From: Microbacterium testaceum StLB037
GTDB lineage: Bacteria > Actinomycetota > Actinomycetes > Actinomycetales > Microbacteriaceae
Reading direction: 5' to 3'
NCBI RefSeq assembly: GCF_008763945.1
Contig: NZ_VTQH01000001.1
Coordinates: 868,110 to 932,109, forward strand
DNA length: 64,000 bases
Shown: positions 18,169-26,411 of the stretch, piece after piece
Layout of the letters: each line of letters starts with the position of its first letter
Numbering within the stretch: position 1 is the first letter of the stretch
Position numbers and translations under genes: made by a program
Notes under the pieces: generated by a model
Seen by the model: the letters and a program-made list of their open reading frames with translations, nothing else
Database searches by the model: none
Told to the model about the DNA's origin: nothing

Positions 18169-18897
18169 ATGACCGGTTCTCTGCTCTATGTCTGCGTTCG
18201 CCCGCAGCGGGAGGCGGCCGTGGCCGAGTGGGCCTCGTTCCGCGACGGTCTGGGCGTGCGCGACGAAGATCTGGTCCACCACGATCTCGTCCGCGAGCCG
18301 CTTCCGGCGGATCTCGACCGGTACGCCGCCGTGGTCGTCGGCGGCAGCCCCTTCAACGTCACCGATCCCCACAAGACCGACGAACAGCGCCGCCTCGAGC
18401 GGGATCTCGAACGCGTGGCGGGCGCGGCCATGGAAGGTCGCACGAACGCGCTGTTCACGTGCTTCGGCATCGGCGTCGTCACACGTCTGCTCGGCGGTCG
18501 GGTGAGCCTGCTGCACCCCGAGGGCACCGGCCCCACCGACATCGTGCTCACCGACGCGGGCCGCGGCGACGAGCTCTTCGGCATCCTGGAACCGCGCTTC
18601 GAGGCACTGACCGCGCACAAGGAAGGCACGGCGAGCGTGCCGCCGGGCGCCGTCCTGCTCGCCGAGAACGACGCGTGCCCCGTCCAGGCCTACCGCGCCG
18701 GCTCCGGGTTGTGGGCGACGCAGTTCCACCCCGAGCCCACCACCGACGCCTTCGTGGCGCGCATGGTCGTGTACCGCGACGCGGGGTACTTCGACGCCGA
18801 TGCGTTCGACGAGGTGTCGGCGCACGTGCGCACCGCCTCGGTCGAGCAGCCCACGCGCCTGCTGCGCGCGTTCGCCGCCCGCTCCGTCGCCGCCTGA
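18169..18897 (+). CDS. class I glutamine amidotransferase domain protein
   Basis: A 242-residue protein of the stand-alone GMP-synthase-like GATase family. VVVGGSPFNV near residue 60 forms the oxyanion strand, FTCFGIG carries the nucleophilic Cys98, and QFHPEP near residue 187 carries the catalytic His and Glu. The usual C-x-G-x-Q nucleophile motif reads C-F-G-I-G, so the post-Gly residues differ. Such enzymes hydrolyse glutamine or gamma-glutamyl compounds; no synthetase partner gene adjoins it. The leaderless promoter TAGACT fixes the start. Confidence 0.85.
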   Translation: MTGSLLYVCVRPQREAAVAEWASFRDGLGVRDEDLVHHDLVREPLPADLDRYAAVVVGGSPFNVTDPHKTDEQRRLERDLERVAGAAMEGRTNALFTCFGIGVVTRLLGGRVSLLHPEGTGPTDIVLTDAGRGDELFGILEPRFEALTAHKEGTASVPPGAVLLAENDACPVQAYRAGSGLWATQFHPEPTTDAFVARMVVYRDAGYFDADAFDEVSAHVRTASVEQPTRLLRAFAARSVAA

Positions 18898-18994
18898 GTC
18901 GTACCGCCCGGCACACGGTGCCGAGCGCCGTCGCCTGACCGTGCGTCCCGGCGAGGCGATGTCAACCCCGGTCGTCGAATTTACCTAGCTTTTC

Positions 18995-19000
18995 TAGTGT
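18995..19000 (+). promoter_or_regulatory. -10 element (TAGTGT) of the TspO-like gene
   Basis: TAGTGT ends seven bases before the ATG at 19008. Just upstream the AT-rich element CCTAGCTTTTCTAG contains two CTAG blocks that straddle the -10 region and could be an operator. This is one of the few AT-rich patches in this part of the window. Confidence 0.5.
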
Positions 19001-19007
19001 TCTATCC

Positions 19008-19823
19008 ATGAACGCAACAGCTCAGTGGCGGGGAAGCGACCTCGCTCGTCAGATCGTCGTCCTCTCCACGGTGTCGTTCATGCTGATCGCCGCCGTGATC
19101 GGGGCCGGAGCCTTCGGCAACTCCGCGGTGCAGGACCAGCAGGGCGGCGCCCTCAACACCGACGGCTCGTACCTCGCCCCGGCGGGCCCTGCCTTCTCGA
19201 TCTGGTCGGTCATCTACCTCGGCCTCATCGCCTACGCGATCTGGCAGGCGCTCCCCGGCCAGCGCACGAATCCGCGGCAGCGCGCGCTCGGCTGGCTCAT
19301 CGCCCTGACGATGACCCTCAACGGCCTCTGGCTCGTCGCGGCCCGATTCGGCACGCTGTTCCTGACCGTCGTCGTGATCGTGCTGCTGCTGGCGGCCCTG
19401 GGCTGGACGTTCCGGGTGGCGGTCGCGACCCGCGAGCCTCGCGGGGGCATCGTCGACTCCGTCCTCATCGACGGCGTCACCGGCCTGCACCTCGGCTGGG
19501 TCACCCTGGCCACCGTCGCCAACACGGCGGCCTGGCTCACGACCATCGTTCCGGCGGAGTGGGAGAATGCGGCGGATGCCATCGGCATCGCCGTCCTGAT
19601 CGTGGTGGCCCTCATCGGACTGGCGATCGCGTGGCGGAGCTCCTGGCGCGTCACCCCCGCGATCGCGCTCGCCTGGGGCCTGAGCTGGCTGGCCGTCGAA
19701 CGTTTCACCGGGGAGCCGCAGAGCGCGCCGATCGGTGCGACCGCGATCGTGGTGGCCGCGATCGTCCTCCTGCCGCCCGTGATCGTCAGCGTGCTCCGCC
19801 TGCTGCGCCCGAGCGTCGACTGA
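19008..19823 (+). CDS. TspO/MBR-like tryptophan-rich membrane protein
   Basis: A 271-residue integral membrane protein with about eight hydrophobic helices. GPAFSIWSVIYLGLIAYAIW near residue 60 matches the PxFxxxWxxxY signature of TspO/MBR proteins, which bind porphyrins and act in stress responses. It is longer than the classical five-helix TspO (about 155 residues) and belongs to the extended group found in actinobacteria. A second Trp-rich helix (NTAAWLTTIVPAEWENA) fits this. It is expressed alone from a leaderless promoter and followed by a hairpin terminator. The ligand is unknown. Confidence 0.8.
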   Translation: MNATAQWRGSDLARQIVVLSTVSFMLIAAVIGAGAFGNSAVQDQQGGALNTDGSYLAPAGPAFSIWSVIYLGLIAYAIWQALPGQRTNPRQRALGWLIALTMTLNGLWLVAARFGTLFLTVVVIVLLLAALGWTFRVAVATREPRGGIVDSVLIDGVTGLHLGWVTLATVANTAAWLTTIVPAEWENAADAIGIAVLIVVALIGLAIAWRSSWRVTPAIALAWGLSWLAVERFTGEPQSAPIGATAIVVAAIVLLPPVIVSVLRLLRPSVD

Positions 19824-19830
19824 TCGCCTA

Positions 19831-19874
19831 GGTCCTCGGCATCCCTCCCGCAAGAGGGACGGATGCCGGGGACC
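19831..19874 (+). terminator. hairpin terminator between TspO-like and antiporter genes
   Basis: A 14-bp stem (19831-19844 with 19861-19874, one wobble pair) encloses a second 5-bp stem CCCTC/GAGGG. It lies eight bases after the TspO-like stop codon. A T-run is lacking, as in many high-GC terminators. Confidence 0.6.
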
Positions 19875-19893
19875 GCAGGAGTGTAATCGAGCG

Positions 19894-20940
19894 GTGGACT
19901 CGTTGCCCTTCGCCCTGCTCGTCGTCATCTTCGTCGCCGCGGCGGCCGTGGTGTGGGTCGCGGGGATCCAGCTGTCGAAGGCCACCGACGTCCTCGATGC
20001 GCGCCTTCACCTGGGCAGCGCGCTCGGCGGCCTGATCGTGCTCGCCGTGGCGACCAACCTCCCCGAGATCGCGATCACCGTGTCGGCCGCGGTGTCGGGG
20101 AATCTCGAGGTGGCGGTCGGCAACATCCTCGGTGGCATCGCCCTGCAGACCGTGGTGCTCGTCATCCTCGACGCGTTCGGCAAGCGGGGGCGCGGCGTGA
20201 AGCCGCTCACCTACCGCGCGGCATCGCTCACCCTCGTTCTCGAGGGGGTGGTCGTCGTCGCGGTGCTCGCCGTCGTCATCGCCGGAAGCCAGCTGCCCGA
20301 CGGGCTCGAGGTGCTGCGGCTGACCCCCGACGTCGTGCTCATCGCCGCCCTGTGGATCGTCGGCCTGGTCCTGGTGCAACGCGCGGGGAAGCACCTGCCC
20401 TGGCACGAGGACGGGCGTGCTCCGGACGCGAGCCCGAAGCCGTCGAAGACGGGCGGCGGCTCGAAGATGAGCACCCGCAAGGCGGCGATCGTCTTCTCGG
20501 TCTCGGCCCTGGCAACGCTGGTGGCCGGTGTCGTCCTCGAGCGCGCAGGAGACGCGGCATCTTCGCAGATCGGCCTCTCGGGGGTGCTGTTCGGAGCCAC
20601 CGTGCTTGCCCTCGCGACCTCGCTCCCCGAGATCTCCACGGGCCTGCAGGCGATCCGACAGGGCGATGACAACCTCGCGATCAGCGACATCTTCGGCGGC
20701 AACGCCTTCCTGCCCGTCCTCTTCCTTCTCGCGACGGTCATCTCGGGCGTGGCCGTGCTGCCGCAGGCCGACGGGGCCGACATCTACCTGACCGCGCTGG
20801 CAGCCCTGCTGACCCTCGTGTACGTGGTCGGCCTGATCTTCCGCCCGCGACGGCGGATCCTCGGAATGGGCATCGACTCCTTCGTCGTGCTCGTCCTCTA
20901 CGCCCTGGGCATCGCGGGGCTCTTCGCCGTCTCGGGCTGA
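19894..20940 (+). CDS. CaCA-family cation:proton (Ca2+/Na+) antiporter
   Basis: A 348-residue membrane protein with two homologous halves, each carrying the alpha-repeat of the calcium/cation antiporter family: VLAVATNLPEIAITVSA near residue 50 and VLALATSLPEISTGLQ near residue 235, each followed by a GNI/GG(N) segment (VGNILGG, SDIFGGNAF). About ten helices are present, with a charged cytosolic loop (residues 165-195) between halves. It probably exchanges Ca2+ or Na+ for protons or Na+. A TGTAAT -10-like box ends six bases before the GTG, so it is likely leaderless. Confidence 0.85.
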   Translation: MDSLPFALLVVIFVAAAAVVWVAGIQLSKATDVLDARLHLGSALGGLIVLAVATNLPEIAITVSAAVSGNLEVAVGNILGGIALQTVVLVILDAFGKRGRGVKPLTYRAASLTLVLEGVVVVAVLAVVIAGSQLPDGLEVLRLTPDVVLIAALWIVGLVLVQRAGKHLPWHEDGRAPDASPKPSKTGGGSKMSTRKAAIVFSVSALATLVAGVVLERAGDAASSQIGLSGVLFGATVLALATSLPEISTGLQAIRQGDDNLAISDIFGGNAFLPVLFLLATVISGVAVLPQADGADIYLTALAALLTLVYVVGLIFRPRRRILGMGIDSFVVLVLYALGIAGLFAVSG

Positions 20941-20948
20941 GCGCCGAC

Positions 20949-21134
20949 CTACGAGCGGCCGAGGTCGATCTGCCGCTGGATCTCCTCGCGCGCGCGTCCG
21001 AGCTCGCTGTCGGGCCGGTGCCGGGGCGACCCCCACCCTCCCGCCGAGCGCCGGACCGCGGCGAGGACCACGACGGCCGCGGCGATCACCACGAGGCCGC
21101 TGGTCGAGAGGGCAGCGACGAGTCCGGCATCCAT
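20949..21134 (-). CDS. small single-helix membrane protein
   Basis: A 61-residue protein with an N-terminal transmembrane helix (about residues 4-26) and a short charged cytosolic tail. AAGGAG six bases before the ATG gives strong support. I do not recognise a family. It ends eight bases from the antiporter stop on the other strand and lies downstream of, and in the same direction as, the alpha-galactosidase gene, with 62 bases between. Confidence 0.7.
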   Translation of the reverse strand: MDAGLVAALSTSGLVVIAAAVVVLAAVRRSAGGWGSPRHRPDSELGRAREEIQRQIDLGRS

Positions 21135-21196
21135 GGTGCACTCCTTCGTAGGGTGCGTTCCACGCTCCCATCCTCAGCGCGAGCGGTCAACCCGGG

Positions 21197-23341
21197 TCAC
21201 GCCGTCAGCTCCACCACCACCGCCTGCTGCGGGTTCTGCACGGGCGGACGGATCCCGGATGCCGCGAGCTGACGCCCCGTGAGGACGGTGTCGTGGTCCG
21301 CCCACGGCAGCGGCGACTGCGCGGGCTCCTGCACCAGGCCGCCCGGGGTCACCAGGCGCACCCGGTACGAGCGGTCGGGGTCGAGGCCCGGCAGGCGCAC
21401 GCGTGCGGCGGGAGAGGCGATGAGCGTCTGCGTCTGCGCGATCGTGAAGAAGGCGCGGTTGCGGTCGGCCGAGACGACCCCGCGGACGTCGAGACCGGGA
21501 TCGACCACGTCGACGTTCACGAGCCGCCCGGTGGCGACCAGCGGGCGCACGCGCCGGGCGAGAGCGACCCACTGCCCCACGGTGGCGCGATCGTAATCGT
21601 CGAGCGTGGTGAGATCCCACTCGATGCCGAAGTGGCCGAACAACGCGACGGCCCCGCTGAAGGCGAGCGAGACGGTGCGACCCGTGGAGTGCACGTGCGG
21701 GGTGGTCAGGTGCATGCCCATCATCTCGGGCGGGACGACCAGAGCGGTGTAGCGCTGCGTCTCGAGCCGCTCGACGGGATCGAGGCAGTCGCTCGTCCAG
21801 ATGCGATCGGTCCGGTCGAGGATGCCCAGGTCGACCCGCGCCCCACCCGAGGCGCAGCTCTCGATCTCCAGACCCGGGAACGTGGCCTTGAGCTCGTCGA
21901 TCAGCCGGTAGACGGCGAGCGTGTGCGCGTGGACCGCCGAGCCTCCGCCCGGTCCGGTCGCGGCATCCACGAGGTCGCGGTTGTGGTCCCACTTCACGTA
22001 GGCGATCGGGTACGCCCGCAGCACCTCCGTCATCCGTTCCAGGATGTAGGCGTACGCACCCGGGTGCGAGAGGTTCAGCACCTGCTGCTGGCGGGCCGAG
22101 GGCGGCAGCTCCTCGCGGCCGCGCAGGATCCACTCGGGGTGCGCGCGGGCGACGTCGCTGTCGGGATTGACCATCTCGGGCTCGAACCACAGCCCGAACT
22201 CCATGCCGAGGCCCACCACGTGATCGGCGAGTGGACTCAGCCCCTCGGGCCACACCCCCTCGTCGACGAACCAGTCGCCGAGTCCGGCCGTGTCGTCGCG
22301 CCGACCGCGGAACCATCCGTCGTCGAGCACGAACCGCTCGACACCGATCTCGGCGGCGACGTCGGCCAGTTGCCGCAGCTTCGGCAGACGGTGGTCGAAG
22401 TACACCGCCTCCCACGTGTTCAGCGTGATCGGACGGGGCCGCTCGGGGTGCTGCGGACGCGCCCGCCAGGTGTCGTGGAACCGCGCGGCGAGCTGGTCGA
22501 GACCGTCGCCCCACGAGCCATAGACGAGCGGAGTGGAGACCTCGGCGCCCGGCGCCAGCACGATATCGCCCCACGCGGCCATCTCGCCACCGGCGAGCAG
22601 GGCCTGCCCCAGCGGCAGCCGCTCGGCGAACACGTGCTGGTTACCGCTCCAGGCGACGTGGATGCCGTGCACCAGGCCCGCCTCGAACCCGAAGCCGGGG
22701 CGCCCGGCGGCGAGCAGCAGGGTCGCGTCAGCACCCGGACGACCGCGGCGGCTCTCGCGCAGGTGCGTGCCGAAGGTGAAGGCGTGGCGCTGCGACGAGC
22801 GCTCGCGCAGGTGCCGGCCGGTCGTGTCGAGGATCTCGGTGGCCTCCCACGGCAGCGGGAAGGTCGGCTGCAGCGTCGAGACGACGAGGTCGTCGGACCC
22901 GTCGTTGAGGACGGTGAGCTGCTGCGAGAACAGGCCCGCGGCATCCACCCGCAGCTCGGCGCGCAGGCGCAGAGCGCGCTGCTCGTCGACGAGGTGCAGC
23001 GTCAGCGCATCGGAGGAGGAGTCGACGGATGCCAGGGAGAAGACCGTTCCCTGCACGACGCCGCCGCGCCCGCCCTCGTACGCCGGAGCCCCGGGCCAGC
23101 CCGCCGCCGCGGTCGGCACGACCGTGAGTCGGGGCGTCCGGTCGATGCCCCCGGACACGCGCTGCGGACGGGCCGCCACGACCATGGACGACAGCGCGTC
23201 CTCGTCGAGGGCGCCGAGGTCGGGCCCCCAGTGGATGATGGCGGGCGCGGGCTGCGCGGTGAGGTCGACGACGACACTCGTGCCGCCCGCTCGGAGGTGC
23301 GCCGCCGAAGCGGCCTCGGGTGCGACGACGGTCTGCGACAT
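21197..23341 (-). CDS. GH36 alpha-galactosidase
   Basis: A 714-residue cytosolic glycoside hydrolase of family 36, which removes terminal alpha-galactose from melibiose or raffinose sugars. An N-terminal beta-sandwich (to about residue 330) precedes the TIM barrel. The nucleophile Asp is in YVKWDHNRD near residue 450, the acid/base Asp is in WTSDCLD near 516, and SCASGGARVDLGIL is the family signature. The length is normal. There is no signal peptide, so the substrate must be imported. The ATG at 23341 directly abuts a palindromic operator, and the ROK regulator is divergent, suggesting sugar-induced expression. Confidence 0.93.
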   Translation of the reverse strand: MSQTVVAPEAASAAHLRAGGTSVVVDLTAQPAPAIIHWGPDLGALDEDALSSMVVAARPQRVSGGIDRTPRLTVVPTAAAGWPGAPAYEGGRGGVVQGTVFSLASVDSSSDALTLHLVDEQRALRLRAELRVDAAGLFSQQLTVLNDGSDDLVVSTLQPTFPLPWEATEILDTTGRHLRERSSQRHAFTFGTHLRESRRGRPGADATLLLAAGRPGFGFEAGLVHGIHVAWSGNQHVFAERLPLGQALLAGGEMAAWGDIVLAPGAEVSTPLVYGSWGDGLDQLAARFHDTWRARPQHPERPRPITLNTWEAVYFDHRLPKLRQLADVAAEIGVERFVLDDGWFRGRRDDTAGLGDWFVDEGVWPEGLSPLADHVVGLGMEFGLWFEPEMVNPDSDVARAHPEWILRGREELPPSARQQQVLNLSHPGAYAYILERMTEVLRAYPIAYVKWDHNRDLVDAATGPGGGSAVHAHTLAVYRLIDELKATFPGLEIESCASGGARVDLGILDRTDRIWTSDCLDPVERLETQRYTALVVPPEMMGMHLTTPHVHSTGRTVSLAFSGAVALFGHFGIEWDLTTLDDYDRATVGQWVALARRVRPLVATGRLVNVDVVDPGLDVRGVVSADRNRAFFTIAQTQTLIASPAARVRLPGLDPDRSYRVRLVTPGGLVQEPAQSPLPWADHDTVLTGRQLAASGIRPPVQNPQQAVVVELTA

Positions 23342-23342
23342 G

Positions 23343-23369
23343 ACATTATTTCTACCACGGAACAAATGT
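23343..23369. promoter_or_regulatory. ROK operator between alpha-galactosidase and its regulator
   Basis: A 10-bp inverted repeat ACATTATTTC / GAACAAATGT (8 of 10 positions symmetric) with a 7-base spacer occupies the shared promoter region. It is strikingly AT-rich for this genome and begins one base from the alpha-galactosidase start codon, so a bound protein would block that promoter and could also control the ROK gene. Confidence 0.65.
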
Positions 23370-23399
23370 CTGCAGCCCGGGGCGACGAAGGGAGGCGCG

Positions 23400-24518
23400 A
23401 TGCTCACCGAGAGCGAGGCCGCCGTCGCCCGCGCCGTGCTCACCCACGGCCCCCTCTCGCGCAGCGCCCTCTCCGCTCGCCTGCGCCTGTCGCCCCCGAG
23501 CCTCACCCGCCTGACCCGGCCCCTCGTGGACGCGGGCATTCTCGTCGAGCTCGACGAAGACGGCGACGGCTCGGTCGGCCGCCCCTCGCGCCCCCTCGAC
23601 ATCTCCCCCGCAGCCGGGACGTTCGTCGGCGTCAAGCTCACGGGCGACCACCTCTACCTCGTCGCTACCGACATCCGCGCCGCGGTCCGCGGGCGATCGG
23701 ATCGGCCGCTCGCCGCCTCGACCCCGGGGGCGGTCGTCGACGCGATCACCGCATCCGTCGCCGACCTCGAGCCGAGCGACGTCCGCGGTCTCGGGGTGAG
23801 CCTGGGCGGCCACGTCGCGGCCGGGGTCGCGGTCGATGCCCCGTTCCTCGGCTGGAGGGATGTCTCCCTCGCCGACCAGCTCGCGGCGCGCCTCGGCATC
23901 CCGGTCACCCTCGAGAACGACGTCGTCGCCCTCGCCGAGGCCGAGCGCTGGTTCGGCGTGGGGCGCGACCTGCCGGGCTTCGCGATCGTGACCGTCGGCG
24001 CGGGGGTCGGCTTCGGACTGGTCGTCGACGGACGCACCGTGCGCACCCCCGACGCCGGCGCGGGCACCGTCGGTCACCTCCCCCTCGTCCCGAGCGGGCC
24101 CTCGTGTCCCGAGGGACACCGCGGGTGTGCGGCCGCCCTGCTGACCACGACCGCGATCTCGGCTCGGGTCTCACAAGCCCACGGCCGGCGCGTCGGGTAC
24201 GACGAAGCCGTCTCACTCGCCCGTGACGGCGACCCCGCCGCCCGGAAGGTGATGGATGCCGCGGGCGATGCCCTGGGAAACCTGTGCGCCCTCGCCGCCA
24301 ACCTGACGCTGCAGTCCGACATCGTGCTCGCCGGGGAGGGCGTCGAGGCCTTCGAGCTGGTCCGCGATCGGGTCGAGCGGTCTCTCGCGCGCGGCCGCGA
24401 GCGCTCGGCATCCACCGTCTCGATCCACCCCGACCGCTCGGGTTTCTCCGCGTGGGCGCGGGGAGCCGCGGCGGTGGCGATCCAGGCCGCGATGGGGCGC
24501 ATCTCGCTCGACGGATGA
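23400..24518 (+). CDS. ROK family transcriptional regulator
   Basis: A 372-residue sugar-responsive repressor: an N-terminal winged helix (residues 1-70, LSRSALSARLRLSPPSLTRL) and a C-terminal ROK kinase-like domain with VSLGGHVAAG, ENDVVALAEAE and TVGAGVGFGLV. The ROK zinc motif, normally C-x-C-G-x-x-G-C, here reads CPEGHRGC, so the second Cys is Glu. The ATG at 23400 has GGGAGG five bases upstream. It is divergent from the alpha-galactosidase gene and probably represses it until an alpha-galactoside or galactose binds. Confidence 0.88.
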   Translation: MLTESEAAVARAVLTHGPLSRSALSARLRLSPPSLTRLTRPLVDAGILVELDEDGDGSVGRPSRPLDISPAAGTFVGVKLTGDHLYLVATDIRAAVRGRSDRPLAASTPGAVVDAITASVADLEPSDVRGLGVSLGGHVAAGVAVDAPFLGWRDVSLADQLAARLGIPVTLENDVVALAEAERWFGVGRDLPGFAIVTVGAGVGFGLVVDGRTVRTPDAGAGTVGHLPLVPSGPSCPEGHRGCAAALLTTTAISARVSQAHGRRVGYDEAVSLARDGDPAARKVMDAAGDALGNLCALAANLTLQSDIVLAGEGVEAFELVRDRVERSLARGRERSASTVSIHPDRSGFSAWARGAAAVAIQAAMGRISLDG

Positions 24519-24522
24519 ACGA

Positions 24523-24559
24523 CGAACGGCCCCGTCCCTCGCGGGATCGGGGCCGTTCG
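24523..24559. terminator. bidirectional terminator between ROK gene and treZ
   Basis: A perfect 12-bp stem (24523-24534 with 24548-24559) with a 13-base loop sits between the convergent ends of the ROK regulator and the trehalose operon. Confidence 0.8.
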
Positions 24560-24568
24560 TTCATCTGC

Positions 24569-26320
24569 TCAGAGCGCCGGACCCACGATCGCGCTCGCGC
24601 CCGCGGGCACCGTCACCTCGGACCCGTCGAGCACGACGCCCTCGGCCGTGGCCAGCAGAACGCGGGTGCCAGCTGCCACGGACGCCATGGTCTCGGCATC
24701 CGAGAGGTTGACGATCACGACGAGATCGCGACGCCGGAGTTCGTAGACCCGCCCGCCCTCGGCCTCGCGGGCGGCGGCCGAGAGTCCTTCTCGCGAGGGG
24801 TCGGTCAGTTCGGAGCGTTCGCGACGCAGCTTGGCCAGCTCACGGTAGAGGCCGAGCAGCTGGGCGTGATCGCCCTCGCCGACCTCGTCCCAGTCGAGCT
24901 TGGAGTTCTCGAAGGTCGAGGGGTCCTGCGGGTCGGGAACGGTCGACTCGTCCCAGCCCATCTTCTCGAACTCCGCGATGCGCCCCTCGGCGGTGGCCTT
25001 GCCGAGCTCGGGCTCGGGGTGCGAGGTGAAGAACTGCCAGGGCGTGGTGGCGCCCCACTCCTCGCCCATGAACAGCATCGGCGTGCCGGGAGCGGTGAGC
25101 GTGAGCACGGCGGCCGCGGCGAGGTGGTCGTAGTCGAGCGTCTGCGAGAGACGGTCGCCCGCGGCGCGGTTGCCGATCTGGTCGTGGTCCTGCGCGAAGG
25201 TCACCAGGCGCCAGTTCGGCACGTCCTCGGGGATGGGCTTGCCGTGCTTCTCCTCGCGGAACGACGAGTACGTGCCGTCGTGGAAGAACCCGCCCTCGCT
25301 GACCTTCCGGAACGCGTCGAGGTCGGCGAAGTCCTCGTAGTATCCGATCGTCTCGCCGGTCAGGGCGACGTGCGCGGTGTGGTGCCAGTCGTCCGACCAC
25401 TGGGCGGTCAGGCCGTAGCCGCCGGCCTCGCGCGGGAGGATGAGCTTCGGGTCGTTCATGTCGCTCTCGGCGATGGTCGTGAGCGGCACGCCGCGGTGCG
25501 CCGACAGGGCGTCGGTGCGCTCGGCGATCTCTTGCAGCACGTGCGGCTCGCGGTGGTCGAGCAGCGCGTGCACGGCATCCAGGCGCAGCCCGTCGACGTG
25601 GTAGTCGCTCATCCACATCAGCGCGTTCTCGACGATGTAGGCGCGCACGGCGTCTTCGTCGAGGTTGACCGAGTCGCCCCAGGTGTTGCGGCTGCCCTCG
25701 CGGAGGTACGCGCCGAACTCGGGCAGGTAGTTGCCCGAGGGTCCGAGGTGGTTGTAGACGACGTCCTGGATCACGGCGAGACCCGCCGCGTGGGCCGCGT
25801 CGACGAAGCGCTGGTAGGCCTCGGGCCCGCCGTACGCCTCGTGCACGGTGTACCAGAGGACCCCGTCGTAGCCCCAGTTCCAGGTGCCGTTGAAGCCGTT
25901 CACCGGGAGCAGTTCGACGTGCGTGATCCCCAGGTCGACGAGGTGGTCGAGGCGGCCGATCGCGGCATCCAGGGTCCCCTCGGGGGTGAACGTGCCGAGG
26001 TGCAGCTCGTAGATCAGACCGCCCGCGAGCTGCTTGCCCGTCCACGCGGAGTCGTTCCAGGCGTAGACCGAGGGGTCGAACCACGCCGACGCCTCGTGCA
26101 CGCCGCCGGGCTGGCGCCGCGAGCGCGGGTCGGGGCGCAGCTCGTCGCCGTCGCCGAGCACGAAGCCGTACCGCTCGCCGTCGGCGAGGTCGACGGGAGC
26201 GGTCCACCACCCGTCGGCGGCGGAGGCCATCTCGATGTCCTCGACGACCGTGTCGCCGCTGTCGTCGAGCCGGCGCAGCCGCACGCGCTCTGCCTTCGGT
26301 GCCCAGACGTCGATGCTCAT
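24569..26320 (-). CDS. treZ: malto-oligosyltrehalose trehalohydrolase
   Basis: A 583-residue GH13 enzyme that releases trehalose from the malto-oligosyl trehalose made by TreY. A short N-terminal CBM48-like beta domain ([15 protein letters not shown]) precedes the barrel. Catalytic Asp lies in [11 protein letters not shown] near residue 240, the acid/base Glu in TIAESDMND, and the third Asp in [10 protein letters not shown]. The length and domain order match TreZ. AAGGAAG lies seven bases before the ATG. It is the last gene of the glgX-treY-treZ operon, separated from treY by a 91-base gap with a hairpin. Confidence 0.95.
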   Translation of the reverse strand: MSIDVWAPKAERVRLRRLDDSGDTVVEDIEMASAADGWWTAPVDLADGERYGFVLGDGDELRPDPRSRRQPGGVHEASAWFDPSVYAWNDSAWTGKQLAGGLIYELHLGTFTPEGTLDAAIGRLDHLVDLGITHVELLPVNGFNGTWNWGYDGVLWYTVHEAYGGPEAYQRFVDAAHAAGLAVIQDVVYNHLGPSGNYLPEFGAYLREGSRNTWGDSVNLDEDAVRAYIVENALMWMSDYHVDGLRLDAVHALLDHREPHVLQEIAERTDALSAHRGVPLTTIAESDMNDPKLILPREAGGYGLTAQWSDDWHHTAHVALTGETIGYYEDFADLDAFRKVSEGGFFHDGTYSSFREEKHGKPIPEDVPNWRLVTFAQDHDQIGNRAAGDRLSQTLDYDHLAAAAVLTLTAPGTPMLFMGEEWGATTPWQFFTSHPEPELGKATAEGRIAEFEKMGWDESTVPDPQDPSTFENSKLDWDEVGEGDHAQLLGLYRELAKLRRERSELTDPSREGLSAAAREAEGGRVYELRRRDLVVIVNLSDAETMASVAAGTRVLLATAEGVVLDGSEVTVPAGASAIVGPAL

Positions 26321-26365
26321 GTGCGTTCTTCCTTCGCGTGAGGTGCCAAGATGTGTCGCTTCGGA

Positions 26366-26402
26366 CGCGCGTGAGGCGACGAATTCTGGCGTCTCACGCG
26401 CG
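26366..26402 (-). promoter_or_regulatory. intercistronic hairpin between treY and treZ
   Basis: A 13-bp stem with one mismatch (26366-26378 with 26390-26402) and an 11-base loop in the gap between treY and treZ. It may cause partial termination or protect the upstream mRNA 3' end and so set different levels of the two enzymes. Confidence 0.5.
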
Positions 26403-26411
26403 AGAGACGGG

